64,000 nucleotides of DNA from Haloactinospora alba (GTDB lineage Bacteria; Actinomycetota; Actinomycetes; Streptosporangiales; Streptosporangiaceae): assembly GCF_006717075.1 (NCBI RefSeq), contig NZ_VFQC01000003.1, forward strand, positions 1 through 64,000. The letters run 5' to 3'. Shown here piece by piece: positions 31,661 through 43,656 of this stretch. Position numbers and translations under genes: made by a program. Below the pieces are notes generated by a model that was not told where the DNA came from, made no database searches, and saw only the letters and a list, made by a program, of their open reading frames with translations. Numbering within the stretch: the first letter of the stretch is position 1; each line of letters begins with the position of its first letter.

Positions 31661-34600
31661 CTTCGCTTTGCTCTTCTTCGTAAACGTCTCCGAGGTCTTC
31701 GGTAAGTGCTTCTGACCTGTCTTGTTGGGAAAGCTTCGCGATGTCTGCGGAGAATCGCCATGGGAGCTCTCCTATGCCTTGTTCGGGCATTCCGGGCTGT
31801 CCGCCTAGTTGCTGTTCCGTGAGCCCTTTTTGGGGGGCGCCACGCAGATTGTATGCAGCTTCTTCCAAGTCCTCTTCTTTGATCTCGCCCTCTTCTAGTC
31901 CGGTTTGGATCAATCCTCCCATTCGATTCATGGTTTCTAGGAGTGTTTCTTTCAAAGCCGCATTTACTCTTTCGTTCATGCTTATATCCGGCTGTGGCCC
32001 GAACTGCTGAAGGCGGTTCGCTGCTTGGTAGTTTTCCGTGGCGTCGACGTTGTGCATGGATCCGTCGGGGCGCAGTCGGGTGGGGCCGTCGGTCCAGGTG
32101 TTGTTGTTGACCGTGGTGGCCTGGCCGTTCTCGTCGACTCCCATGCCCCATTTCTCGGTGGCTGCGCCGTTCTCATCCGTGGTGCGCATGCGCGCTTCGG
32201 TCTCGCCTTGTTCTCCGATCCGGGCGTAGCTGCTCTGTTCGCCGCTTTCCGAGGTGCGGTGGTGGGTGACATCCATCTCCCCGTTGGGAAACTGGCGTAT
32301 CGAGGTGCTTTCCGACCCGTTCTCGCGGTGGGTGGTGGCGGTCCCGTTCCGGTCGATGTCCACCCGGTCGCGGGACCCGCTGGTGTGGCTCACGTTCCCG
32401 TCGCGGTCGATCGTGGTGGTGCTGCCACCGTCGGGACCGTCCTGGACGACACGGAGCTGTCCCGTGTGCGGGTCGGGGCCGGACACGTGGTACCTGCTCT
32501 CGGACGACTGGGGTTGGGACAGGCGTGGCTCTTGGCCGCGCTGCCACTCCACGCTCAGGCTCTCCCGGCCGTCGGAGATCGTGAGGTTGTTCGATCGGCC
32601 GGAGTTGTCCGTGCTCCACGTGACGTCCGGCCGGTCCGGGGTGGGAGAGGAGGGGCCGTTCGGGTCCTCCGAACCGGAGATGTGTACGGTGTCCGCCTCC
32701 TCGTCCCGAGTGACGGTGATTCCGTCGCCGTCGACCCGGGTGCCGGTGACGCCGTCACTGGTGGCTGAGGGGCTGTCCGCAGAAGGGCGCACCGTAGTGT
32801 GGTGGGTTGCGGTGGGATCGAACCCATCCTGCGGAGAAGGACCGACATTTCCATCCTCCCCGGCGGGCGTCCGGGACATGTGGAAGCCCTGATGGTCGAC
32901 GCTGGTCGTGTCGTTGTCCGGGTTCCGCTGCATGCGGGGACCGTCGATGGGTTCCTCACCCTTGGCGGGGGTGTAGGTGTTCTCCACGGTCGTAGTGCCC
33001 TCCGCGTCGGTGGTGCGGCTTGACTGGGTCGGCCGGTCCGCGCGGGTACTTTCCGCGGGATCGTTTTGCTGCGTCTCGGAACCGGACTCCTGGGTGGGCT
33101 CGGAGGACTGCTGCGGCTGAGCGCCGGTGTCGGTACCGGCGTCGTCACTCTCTTGTCGGTTCTGGGGCGTGGCGACCTGCTCCTCGAGTGCATCCTCCCT
33201 GGTGGTGTTGTCGTCGGCCGCGTTCTCCCGGCCGGTGGACGTGTCGCGCTCCGTCTGGCCACCGTCGCTGTCCTGGGAGTCGCTGCCCCGGGAGGTTCCG
33301 CCGTCCTGGGAGGTGTTGTCCGGTTCGGGCGTGACGCGGCTGCCGTTCTGGTCGGCGACGGCCGTGGTGGTGTCGTCCATCGGTGCGCTCCCGGTGTTCC
33401 CGTCGTGTTGGGCGAGGGGTTCGCCGGGGCTGTCGGTGGGTTCGGTTCGCACCGGGGAGTCGCCCGACTGGTAGGTGGTGAGCTCTCCGTCGGAGACCGC
33501 CACCCGTTGGGGTGTGCTGGTGGCGTGCGTCCCGTCCGGGGTGGTGGCACTCGCCTCCCTCCCGGGAGTGCCCGACACGTGGTGGCCGCCGCTGGAGGCG
33601 CTCACCTCCCCGTCGGGATGGTGGGTGACGGACAGTCGCCCCTGCCCCTGCTGTGCGGGGCTGTCCACCCGCACCGACCCGTCCGGGGCGCTGCTCATGT
33701 TCCACCCGTCCGGGGAGGTCACACTGCCGTCCGGACCGACGCCGAGTGTGGTCCCGTCCGAGGCGGTGAACGCCGTGGAACCGTCCTCACCCTGGTGGAC
33801 GGGCGGGGCAGCGTCGGTAGTGGAGGATGCCAGTCGGCCCTCGGAGTCGAACGTCCAACTCTGCCCGTCCCGGTGAACGGTGGTGGTCCCGTCGCTGTCC
33901 CGATCGAACTCGGGGTGGTTGGCGGAACCGTCCGGTCGGAGGGTCGTGTCCCCGGAACGTACGGTCCCGTCCGGGGTGCGCTGCGGCGGGTTGGCAGCGG
34001 CTGTGCTCTGGTCGCTCTGGTAGGTGGCCGCTCCCTTCGCGGTCCAGGTGGCCGCCGCACCGGCGGCGCTGGCGGCCCCTCCGCCGTCGAGGTGCTGGCT
34101 GAGGCGGGTGTCCCCGTTGGTGCTCTGTGTGCTCACCGTCGTGTCGTGCACCGCCGCTGCCGTTTCCTGGCTGCGGGACTCCAGAGTGCCGGTGGCGGCA
34201 TCCACGGTGTGGGTCCGGTCGCCGGAGACCGTGTACCCGTCCTGGTGGACCGTTGTCGTGCGGTCGCCGTCGCGGACTGTGGCGGACCCGTCGGGATGGG
34301 CCTCGGCGTTGGGGGAGCTGTCCGGGTCGCCGACTGGCGAGGGTTCCCCCTCCGAGTCGGTGCTGGGGGCATCCCCCGCCGAGTCCTGGCTGGTTGTTTC
34401 CTCCTCCCCGGCCGGGGAGGACGTGTCCGCCTCCGCGGAATCGGCCTCGGAGCGGGACGGGGCATCCGCGTGCTCCCGCTGTTGGGGGGTGTTGTCCGGG
34501 GTGGTGGGGGAGTGGTGGTCGGTGTCGGATTGGTTGTGCGTCTCACCGTCGCGGCCCCGGTCGGCCTCCGTGTTGGACGATTCGGGGGCGGGGGCCGAGG

Positions 34601-36614
34601 ATCCGGGTTTCCCACCGGGAGTTCTGACGTCCGGCATGGGCGCGGCGCCGCCCCGGCCGGCCCCTGCCCCCGCGGCGTCCTCCCCGGTGCCGTCCGGGGA
34701 CTCGGGTGGGGCCTCCCACCTCTCCTGCTGGGCGGGGTCGGTGTCGGTGCCGTCGGAACCGTGTTCGTCGGTGGTGTTGTTGCCCTCCGTATCGTTGTCC
34801 TGCGGGGTCTGGGAGTCCGCAGAGTCCGCGGGAGTGTCCTCCGTACCCCGCTCGGAGGTTTCCGCGGGGGAGGCGTCCTGTGTGTCGGCCGAGTGGCCCT
34901 CCTCGCCCGAGCCGGTGGTGCCCGTGTCGTCGGGCGCTCCGTCGTCCCGGACGGGCTGGGTCTCGGTCGTGTCCGTGTCGGGATGTGCCGTGTCCGGATT
35001 GCCGTCGTTCGTGGCGCTGCCCGCCGGGGGGCTCTCCGGTTCGGGTATGCCGGATGGCGCGTCGGGGCTTTCCGAGGGTGCGGAGGAGCCGTCGCCGCTG
35101 CTGGTGCTGTCGGCGGGTGCGGCGGACTGCTCCGGCTGGTTTCCGGACGCGCCGCCCCCGTCCGGGCTGGAGGACGCCAGGTCGATGTCCGGGAAGTCCG
35201 ACCCAGCCGGTGTGGGGGTGGCGTCGTTCCCGGATGCGGGCGCGCCGGTGTCCGCGCTCTGTCCGGTGGAGGCCGTCTCGGTGGTGCCGCCTCCGTCGCC
35301 CGAGCCCCCGCCGGGAGAGGTGACGTCCGGAGACGTGTCGTTGACTCCCAGGTTCTGGGTTTCCTGCGTTCCGACCAGACTGTGGTTACTGTTCGACCAC
35401 GGCATGTCGGACCAGACCGACTTGTGGGCGTCGTGGTCGGCCGCGGTGCCCGCCATCGACCCGGGGGCGCTGGTGGCCGCCGCCGACAGCAGGTTGTCCG
35501 ACCAGCTGTTGCCGTGGTCGCCCGCCCAGTCCAGTGCCGTGTTGGCGGCGAACCCGCTGGCGGTGTCCCGGGTGAGGTTGAGGGCCGTGTCCGCGGCGAG
35601 GCTCGCTCCGGGGGAGCCGGCGAACGTCCCGCTGCGGATCGCGGAGTGGGTGGTGCTGACCGAACCGAGAGTGCGGCTGATCGCCATCCCGGCCTGGCTG
35701 TTGCGCAGACTGTTCGCGGCGCTGCTCGTCGCGTCGGCGATCCTGCCGGACCGGGGGAGGGCGCTGGAGGCCACCGACGAGGTGAGGCCGGTCAACCCCC
35801 GCGCGCCCCGCAGCAGACTCCCGCCGGGCAGGCAGCCGAGAACACCCAGCCCCACTGTCAGTCCGGTCTCGGCGTTCCAGCCGAGCCGCCCCTGCTGGGC
35901 GAGCTGTGTCAGGTCGACCGCCATCATGACCAGGCCGGACCCGACGATGGCGATGAGCGCGGCCCACCCCGCGCCCGGGATGAACGCGAGGGCGACCCCG
36001 GCGGCGATGGTGACGACCGCGTACACCAGTGGGTTGTCGCTGAGCCACTCCACCAGGTCGTTCCAGGCGTCGCTCAGCAGCTCCCCGAGATGGCGGGACG
36101 CCTCCCGCAGCTCGTCGGTGGCGTCGTTCGCAGCGCCGTCCAGATCCATCAGGGCTTTGTTGACCTCGCCCTGATGCTCGACGAGCTTGTCCTCGGTGTC
36201 GTCGGTGTCCTCGTCGTCGCCGGCCTGGTCCAGCGTGTCCTGGCAATCCTGGGCGGCTTTTGCAGCGATGGCTGTTTCGTCCCGCGCTGTCTGCAACGCC
36301 GACCTGTAGTTCCGGTAGGCGCTGGTGGCCTTGTCGAACACGTCCCGGAGGTCCTCCAGAACCTCCGGAAGGTCCTCGGTGAGGTTCTCCAGCGCGTCGA
36401 TCGCCTTGCCTTCGCCCAGGCTGCCGCTGTTCAACTCCTCGGCGTTGTTGCAAGCCTCCCGCACCTCGTCGCGGAGCGCCTCGTAGTGGTCGGCGAGCGT
36501 GTCCACATCTTCCGGAGCCCACGGCACGGGGTCGCTGGGCTGGCCAACGACACTCCAGTTCAGCGAACCGCGGTCGATGTCCACACTGTTACCGCTTGGT
36601 GGAGCTGGGGGCAT
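31647..36614 (-). CDS. Giant type VII-type effector-like protein with variable C-terminal tip
   Basis: From ATG 36614 (GAGGAG site) the product has 1655 residues. Residues 1-195 are helical like a WXG100/T7SS signal domain (WAPEDVDTLADHYEALRDEV, long helix to about 190). One hydrophobic segment lies at about 198-232 (VVTIAAGVALAFIPGAGWAA). About 250-400 is Ala/Ser-rich. About 410-850 is an acidic Ser/Thr/Asp/Pro spacer. About 850-1540 is a string of short DG-x-x-T/V repeats such as GTTTVHRDGQSW, like beta-repeat stalks of polymorphic toxins. The last 115 residues (from MNERVNAALKETLLE) are encoded in AT-rich DNA. The layout fits a secreted polymorphic toxin, but no catalytic motif was recognised in the tip. 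Confidence 0.75.
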   Translation of the reverse strand: MPPAPPSGNSVDIDRGSLNWSVVGQPSDPVPWAPEDVDTLADHYEALRDEVREACNNAEELNSGSLGEGKAIDALENLTEDLPEVLEDLRDVFDKATSAYRNYRSALQTARDETAIAAKAAQDCQDTLDQAGDDEDTDDTEDKLVEHQGEVNKALMDLDGAANDATDELREASRHLGELLSDAWNDLVEWLSDNPLVYAVVTIAAGVALAFIPGAGWAALIAIVGSGLVMMAVDLTQLAQQGRLGWNAETGLTVGLGVLGCLPGGSLLRGARGLTGLTSSVASSALPRSGRIADATSSAANSLRNSQAGMAISRTLGSVSTTHSAIRSGTFAGSPGASLAADTALNLTRDTASGFAANTALDWAGDHGNSWSDNLLSAAATSAPGSMAGTAADHDAHKSVWSDMPWSNSNHSLVGTQETQNLGVNDTSPDVTSPGGGSGDGGGTTETASTGQSADTGAPASGNDATPTPAGSDFPDIDLASSSPDGGGASGNQPEQSAAPADSTSSGDGSSAPSESPDAPSGIPEPESPPAGSATNDGNPDTAHPDTDTTETQPVRDDGAPDDTGTTGSGEEGHSADTQDASPAETSERGTEDTPADSADSQTPQDNDTEGNNTTDEHGSDGTDTDPAQQERWEAPPESPDGTGEDAAGAGAGRGGAAPMPDVRTPGGKPGSSAPAPESSNTEADRGRDGETHNQSDTDHHSPTTPDNTPQQREHADAPSRSEADSAEADTSSPAGEEETTSQDSAGDAPSTDSEGEPSPVGDPDSSPNAEAHPDGSATVRDGDRTTTVHQDGYTVSGDRTHTVDAATGTLESRSQETAAAVHDTTVSTQSTNGDTRLSQHLDGGGAASAAGAAATWTAKGAATYQSDQSTAAANPPQRTPDGTVRSGDTTLRPDGSANHPEFDRDSDGTTTVHRDGQSWTFDSEGRLASSTTDAAPPVHQGEDGSTAFTASDGTTLGVGPDGSVTSPDGWNMSSAPDGSVRVDSPAQQGQGRLSVTHHPDGEVSASSGGHHVSGTPGREASATTPDGTHATSTPQRVAVSDGELTTYQSGDSPVRTEPTDSPGEPLAQHDGNTGSAPMDDTTTAVADQNGSRVTPEPDNTSQDGGTSRGSDSQDSDGGQTERDTSTGRENAADDNTTREDALEEQVATPQNRQESDDAGTDTGAQPQQSSEPTQESGSETQQNDPAESTRADRPTQSSRTTDAEGTTTVENTYTPAKGEEPIDGPRMQRNPDNDTTSVDHQGFHMSRTPAGEDGNVGPSPQDGFDPTATHHTTVRPSADSPSATSDGVTGTRVDGDGITVTRDEEADTVHISGSEDPNGPSSPTPDRPDVTWSTDNSGRSNNLTISDGRESLSVEWQRGQEPRLSQPQSSESRYHVSGPDPHTGQLRVVQDGPDGGSTTTIDRDGNVSHTSGSRDRVDIDRNGTATTHRENGSESTSIRQFPNGEMDVTHHRTSESGEQSSYARIGEQGETEARMRTTDENGAATEKWGMGVDENGQATTVNNNTWTDGPTRLRPDGSMHNVDATENYQAANRLQQFGPQPDISMNERVNAALKETLLETMNRMGGLIQTGLEEGEIKEEDLEEAAYNLRGAPQKGLTEQQLGGQPGMPEQGIGELPWRFSADIAKLSQQDRSEALTEDLGDVYEEEQSEDEQK

Positions 36615-36789
36615 GACGGACTCCTCGACAACGACGGAACTACGTGACCGAGTACGGGAACGGCGCGACCGCGGTTCACCACAGGCAGGGATGAACCGCT
36701 CCGGAACGCGGCACGTACAACCGGGCGGGACGCGTCCGCGCCGATGCGCGCGGCCGCGACAGTGCCGCGAACCGGTGAAGCGAAGGACC

Positions 36790-37347
36790 ATGCAACAGAA
36801 CCCTCCGGCCCAGCAGCCGCAACAGTCCGCCCCCGACCAGCAGCGCGCCCCGCTCCGGGAGGACGTCGCCCGGGCGGCACGTGAGAACCAGCTCGGCGAC
36901 CCCGTCCAGGTGCACGTCAAGGACTACACCAACCCCTATGTCGGCGGGTTCTTCGTGCTGGCCGCCTGGGCGCTGCTCCTCGCCGTCGAGGGCCTCATCC
37001 AGCTCGCGGGGGAGAGCCTCAGCCCGGGCCGGTGGGCGGTGGTGCTGCCCATATTCGCGTTCTGCTTCTGGATGCTGGCCCTGTACCTCCGCCGCAAGGG
37101 GCTCTACGTATTCAACGGTGGTTTCATCCTGCGCAAGGGAAACAACCTGCGGATCGTGCCGTGGTCGGACATCGCCGCGCTCACCGACAGGTACGCCAAC
37201 AACGGCGAGCACATCCAGCTCGTGCGTACCAGCGGGGAGAAGATCCAGCTCAACGGGATGTACACCCCGGGGTCCGCGCAGTTCTTCCCGCTGCTGCGCA
37301 AACTGGCCGCCGAGAACGGGTGGCCGAAGAAACCGCAGAAGCAGTGA
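36790..37347 (+). CDS. Membrane protein with PH-like cytoplasmic domain
   Basis: The 185-residue protein has a Gln/Pro-rich N-terminus, two membrane helices (about 57-80 GFFVLAAWALLLAVEGLI, and about 88-108 WAVVLPIFAFCFWMLALYL) and a C-terminal domain of strands resembling bacterial PH-type domains (GLYVFNGGFILRKGNNLRIVPWSDIAAL, HIQLVRTSGEKIQLNGM, then a final helix FPLLRKLAAENGW). It is divergent from the giant effector gene with a 175-base shared control region, and it heads a plus-strand pair with the lipoprotein gene. The role is unknown; it may belong to the island. Confidence 0.7.
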   Translation: MQQNPPAQQPQQSAPDQQRAPLREDVARAARENQLGDPVQVHVKDYTNPYVGGFFVLAAWALLLAVEGLIQLAGESLSPGRWAVVLPIFAFCFWMLALYLRRKGLYVFNGGFILRKGNNLRIVPWSDIAALTDRYANNGEHIQLVRTSGEKIQLNGMYTPGSAQFFPLLRKLAAENGWPKKPQKQ

Positions 37348-37403
37348 CCACCCGCCCTGTCTTCCGCCCGTACCCGAGAACCGACAACGAAGGTGACCAC
37401 ACC

Positions 37404-38072
37404 ATGACCGCGACATCCCCCAGACTCGCCCTCGCCGCGGTGCCGCTCGCCCTGCTGGCGCTGTCCGCCTGCGGCAGTTCGGAAGCCGAACCGCCGCCGG
37501 AGTACGAGCCCGCCGAGGAGGCCGAGACCGACGGCGACGGGTTCCGGGTCGACGACGTTCCGGAGTCCGACGGGCTGGACGTGTCCGACGACGAGGTGCC
37601 GGAACGGGCCGGTTCGGAAAGCCCGGTGCGTGAGCAGATCGAGTGGCAGATCCGCGACCAGACCGCGAGCGTCACCGAGGACTACTACGCCGACATGCAT
37701 GCCTCCTGCCCCAGCATCGACGGGGACGAGGAGGAACCGGTGGAGTGCCTCGCCGGGTACAAGGGCGTGGAGATCACCTGGACGGTGGACGTCAGCGACG
37801 GCGGCGACATGGGCGACGCCTCGGTGGTCAACGTCGAGCCCGAACCGGACGGGTGGCCCCTGTCCCGCGACCGCACCGAACAGCAGGTGCGGTTCCTGTC
37901 CAAGGCCGAGGCCGTGAAGTGCGACATGGACCACGCGGAGAAGGTGCAGCTGGACACGGACACCGACATCACCTGCAAGGCCAAGGAGGACGACGGGGTG
38001 AGTGACTGGGAGATCGGCGTGGGAGCCGCCGGCAGTGTCGACGCGGAGCGGGTCGGCAGCGTGCTGGACTAG
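37404..38072 (+). CDS. Lipoprotein with DUF4333-like C-terminus
   Basis: The 222-residue product begins with a lipoprotein signal (LALAAVPLALLALSAC, Cys at about 23) and an acidic spacer, then a first small domain with two cysteines (HASCPSID...EPVECLAGYKG). The C-terminal part follows the DUF4333 pattern (KAEAVKCDMDHAEKVQLDTDTDITCKAKEDDG). Such domains are found on the outside of actinomycete cells, role unknown. It is 57 bases behind the PH-like membrane protein gene, so they are probably co-transcribed. It ends the island; the methylmalonyl-CoA mutase genes follow. Confidence 0.7.
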   Translation: MTATSPRLALAAVPLALLALSACGSSEAEPPPEYEPAEEAETDGDGFRVDDVPESDGLDVSDDEVPERAGSESPVREQIEWQIRDQTASVTEDYYADMHASCPSIDGDEEEPVECLAGYKGVEITWTVDVSDGGDMGDASVVNVEPEPDGWPLSRDRTEQQVRFLSKAEAVKCDMDHAEKVQLDTDTDITCKAKEDDGVSDWEIGVGAAGSVDAERVGSVLD

Positions 38073-38148
38073 GACCCGTTCGGTGGACGCTGTCCGCGAC
38101 GAGCGCCGCGAGCAGGACGGGCGTACACTGAACGGAGTCCGGCGCCCC

Positions 38149-38190
38149 GGGGCCCGGAACAGTGAGACACGTCTCCTCTTCCCGGGCCCC
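38149..38190 (+). repeat. Nested inverted repeat upstream of mutA
   Basis: GGGGCCCGG at 38149-38157 pairs with CCGGGCCCC at 38182-38190, with an inner GAGAC-AC-GTCTC hairpin in the loop. It could terminate the island transcript or shape the mutA leader. It is too short and lacks the B12-box for a cobalamin riboswitch. Confidence 0.5.
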
Positions 38191-38231
38191 GCTGGCCCCA
38201 GGACCGAACACGATTCTCTACGATCCTGGGT

Positions 38232-40111
38232 ATGAACACTCCGGAAAACGACGCCGGACACGCCCTGGGGGCCGGCTTCCCGCGCGTGACGCGGGAGCAG
38301 TGGCGGGCGGTTGTGGCGGAGGTGCTGGGCAAGAGCGGCAGGGAGGTGGATCCCGACGATCCGCGCCCCGAGGACGCCCTCGCCCGCACCACCTACGACG
38401 GGATCACTGTCAGCCCGCTGTACGACAGTGACGACGACATCGACTCCGGCTTCCCCGGGGCAGCGCCGTTCACCCGGGGAACGGGTCCCCGCCGGGCGGG
38501 CGACGGCGGGTGGGAGATCCGCCAGCGGACCGACGAACCCGACCCCGCCGCGGCCCGCCGGGCGATCCGCGCGGACCTGGACAACGGGGCGGCGGCGGTG
38601 TGGCTCGCCGCGGGCGGAACCGCCCTCCCGCCGGAGGCCATCGGCGAGGCACTGGCCGGGACCGACCCGGTGGCGACGCCGGTGGTCCTGGACCCCGGCC
38701 CGGCCTACCCCGAGGCCGCGCGCGCCCTGCTCGCCGCCCACGACAACCAGGGCGCGGACCGCGCCCTGGTCCCCGGACACCTCGGGATCGACCCGATCAC
38801 CGTCACCGCCCGCACCGGCGCCCCGGCCAAGGTCGCCGACGCGGCGCGGCTGGCCGCCGAGTACGCGGACCAGTACCCCCGCCTGGGCCTGGTCATCGTG
38901 GACGCCACCCCCTACCACGACGCGGGCGGGTCGCACGCCCAGGAACTGGGTGCCTCGATGGCGGCCGGTGTGGCCTACCTGCGTGCCCTCACCGAGGCCG
39001 GGATGGGGCTGGCCGAGGCGGCGCGGCGGTTGGAGTTCCGCTACGCCGCCGACGCCGACCAGTTCTCCACCATCGCCAAGCTGCGCGCCGCGCGTTCCAT
39101 GTGGAACCGGGTCACCGAGGCGTGCGGGCTGGAAGCCGCGCACCGCGGCATGCGCCAGCACGCGGTCACCTCGGCGGCGATGCTGACCCGCCGCGACCCG
39201 CACGTGAACATCCTGCGTGGCACCCTGGCCTGCGTCGGCGCCGGCCTCGGCGGAGCCGACGCGGTGACGGTGCGCCCCTTCGACACCGCGCTGGGCCTGC
39301 CGGACGGTTCCGCCCGCCGTATCGCCCGCAACACCCAGAACCTGCTGGTTCAGGAGTCCGAACTCGCCCGGGTCGCCGATCCGGCGGGCGGGTCGTTCTA
39401 CGTGGAACGGCTGACCGCCGACCTGCACACCGCGGGGTGGGCGTTCTTCCAGGAGCTGGAGGCCGCGGGCGGCATGATGGAGGCTCTCACCTCCGGCCTG
39501 CTCGCCGAACGCGTGGACGAGGTGTGGCAGCGGCGCCGCGCCAACCTGGCGCACCGCGCCGACCCGGTCACCGGCGTGAGCGAGTTCCCCGCCCTGGACG
39601 AGCCGGAGTTCGAGCGCCGCCCCCGCCCGAGCGGGGACGTGCCGCCCGAGCGGAGCGCGGCCCTGCCGCGGCGCCGCTACGCCCAGGAGTTCGAGGAACT
39701 GCGGGACCGGGCGGACGCCCACCTCGCCGACACGGGCAGCCGCCCGCGCGTTTTCCTGGCCACCCTGGGGCCGGTCGCCGCGCACACGCCGCGCGCCACG
39801 TTCACCGCGAACCTGCTGCGCGCCGGCGGGATCGAACCGGTCGGGGGCGACACCACCGAGGGAGCCCAACAGGCCGCCGCCGCGTTCGCCGACAGCGGCG
39901 CCGACGTGGCGTGCCTGTGCTCCAGCGACCGGGTGTACGCGGAGCGGGCCGCCGACGCGGTGGCGGCACTGCGCGAGGCGGGCGCGCGGCGCGTGCTGCT
40001 GGCGGGCGCGCCCGAACACAACGAAGCGAGCGGCGCGGACACGTTCCTGTTCGCCGGCTGCGACGCGATTAGCCTGTTGACAGAGCTACACGACACGCTG
40101 GGAGTGGCGCC

Positions 40112-40115
<4 letters not shown>
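38232..40115 (+). CDS. mutA: Methylmalonyl-CoA mutase, small (non-catalytic) subunit
   Basis: The 627-residue protein matches the MutA/beta subunit: an N-terminal barrel with VKPLY-type segment replaced by [24 protein letters not shown], the barrel motif [23 protein letters not shown], and [29 protein letters not shown]. The degenerate C-terminal cobalamin-like domain ([20 protein letters not shown], about 493-512) lacks the DxHxxG ligand set, as expected for this subunit. It supports the large subunit in converting methylmalonyl-CoA to succinyl-CoA. The stop overlaps the mutB start, so the two are coupled for equal output. Confidence 0.93.
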
Positions 40116-42342
<2,227 letters not shown>

Positions 42343-42343
<1 letters not shown>

Positions 42344-43362
42344 TGCCGGCGGGGATCGACGTCGACGCCTACGCTGACCGGATACTGGACGGCCACCGTC
42401 CCACCCTGGCCCGGGCGATCACCCTGGTGGAGTCCCGCCGCCCGGAGCACGCCGAGCAGGCGCAGCGCCTGCTGATGCGCCTGCTTCCGCACAGCGGCGG
42501 TGCGCACCGGGTCGGTATCAGCGGGGTTCCGGGTGTGGGGAAGTCCACGTTCATCGACGCCCTGGGCAGCCGCCTGACCGGCCGGGGCCAGCGGGTGGCG
42601 GTGCTGGCCGTGGACCCCTCGTCCAGCCGCAGCGGTGGCAGCATCCTGGGGGACAAGACGCGCATGGCCAGTCTGGCGGGAGACCCGGACGCGTTCGTGC
42701 GCCCGTCCCCCACGGCGGGCACGCTCGGGGGTGTGGCCCGCGCGACCCGGGAGACCATGGTGCTGATGGAGGCGGCCGGGTTCGACACCGTGCTGGTGGA
42801 GACCGTCGGGGTGGGCCAGTCCGAGACGGCCGTGGCCAACATGGTGGACTGCTTCTGCTTCCTCACCCTGGCCCGTACCGGCGACCAGCTGCAGGGCATC
42901 AAGAAGGGGGTGCTGGAGCTGGCCGACGTGGTGGCGGTGAACAAGGCCGACGGTCCGCACGGGCAGGAGGCGCGGGCGGCGGCGCGCCAACTGTCCCGGG
43001 CGTTGGAGCTGTTGCAGCCGCCGCACCCCTCGTGGCAGCCGCCGGTGCTGACCTGCAGCGGCCTGACCGGTGACGGGCTGGAGGACGTGTGGAACGCGGT
43101 GACCGAGCACCGCCGTGTCCTCAGTGACGCGGGGGAGTTCGTCAACCGCCGCGCCCGGCAGCGCGTCGACTGGATGTGGGAACAGCTGCAGGCGCGGCTG
43201 ATGGACCGGTTGACGCGGCACGCGCGGGTGCGTGACCTGCTGCCGCGGTTGGAGGCCGAGCTTCGCTCGGGGGAGGTGACGGCTACGCTTGCCGCGGAAC
43301 GGGCACTGGACGCGTTCGTCACTGACCCGGGGGACTCGGACGGCGAACCTACTGGGGAGTAG
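42343..43362 (+). CDS. meaB: MeaB, GTPase chaperone of methylmalonyl-CoA mutase
   Basis: The 339-residue G3E GTPase has Walker A GVPGVGKS at residues 61-68, the switch/Walker B region TVLVETVGVGQSE, LAVDPSSSRSGGSILGDKTRM, and the NKAD base-specificity motif. It is followed by the dimerisation tail. MeaB gates cofactor loading and protects the mutase from inactivation, and the one-base overlap with mutB (TGATG) fits that partnership. The length is as usual for the family. No sign of damage. Confidence 0.95.
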
Positions 43363-43371
43363 CGCAATATG

Positions 43372-43389
43372 GCGTGAGGTTGGTCACGC
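43372..43389 (+). terminator. Stem-loop after meaB
   Basis: GCGTGA at 43372-43377 and TCACGC at 43384-43389 pair exactly around a 6-base loop, ten bases after the stop. Its short stem makes it a weak candidate. Confidence 0.4.
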
Positions 43390-43656
43390 TTTGCCTCTGT
43401 CTGATATGACCTATATGGGAGAAAATATCTTCCGCGATGGCATTCCCGTCGGCCGGATAGCCTAATACCGTGTGTGGCCAGAGACTTACGGAAGCCCAGC
43501 GGGAGCCGTGCCTGTCGACTCTCCGGGCACCCTGTTCGCCAGGCCAGGCGTGCTGGGGCCGGGGTCGCGGGCATAGCCGACGGCCTCCGCCATGCCGTTC
43601 CGTACGGTTGAACACTTAAGGGGACCCCGCACCGTGTGGGGCTGGGAGGAGTGAAC

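Noticed and set aside
33066-36647. 1193-residue plus-strand frame opposite the giant effector gene
   Set aside because: It is low-complexity Gly/Val/Arg sequence mirroring the repeats of the real gene, without domains or a proper start site.
38090-38231. Cobalamin riboswitch upstream of mutA
   Set aside because: The intergenic space is too short, and I see no B12-box or the long multi-stem architecture, only a GC-rich hairpin.
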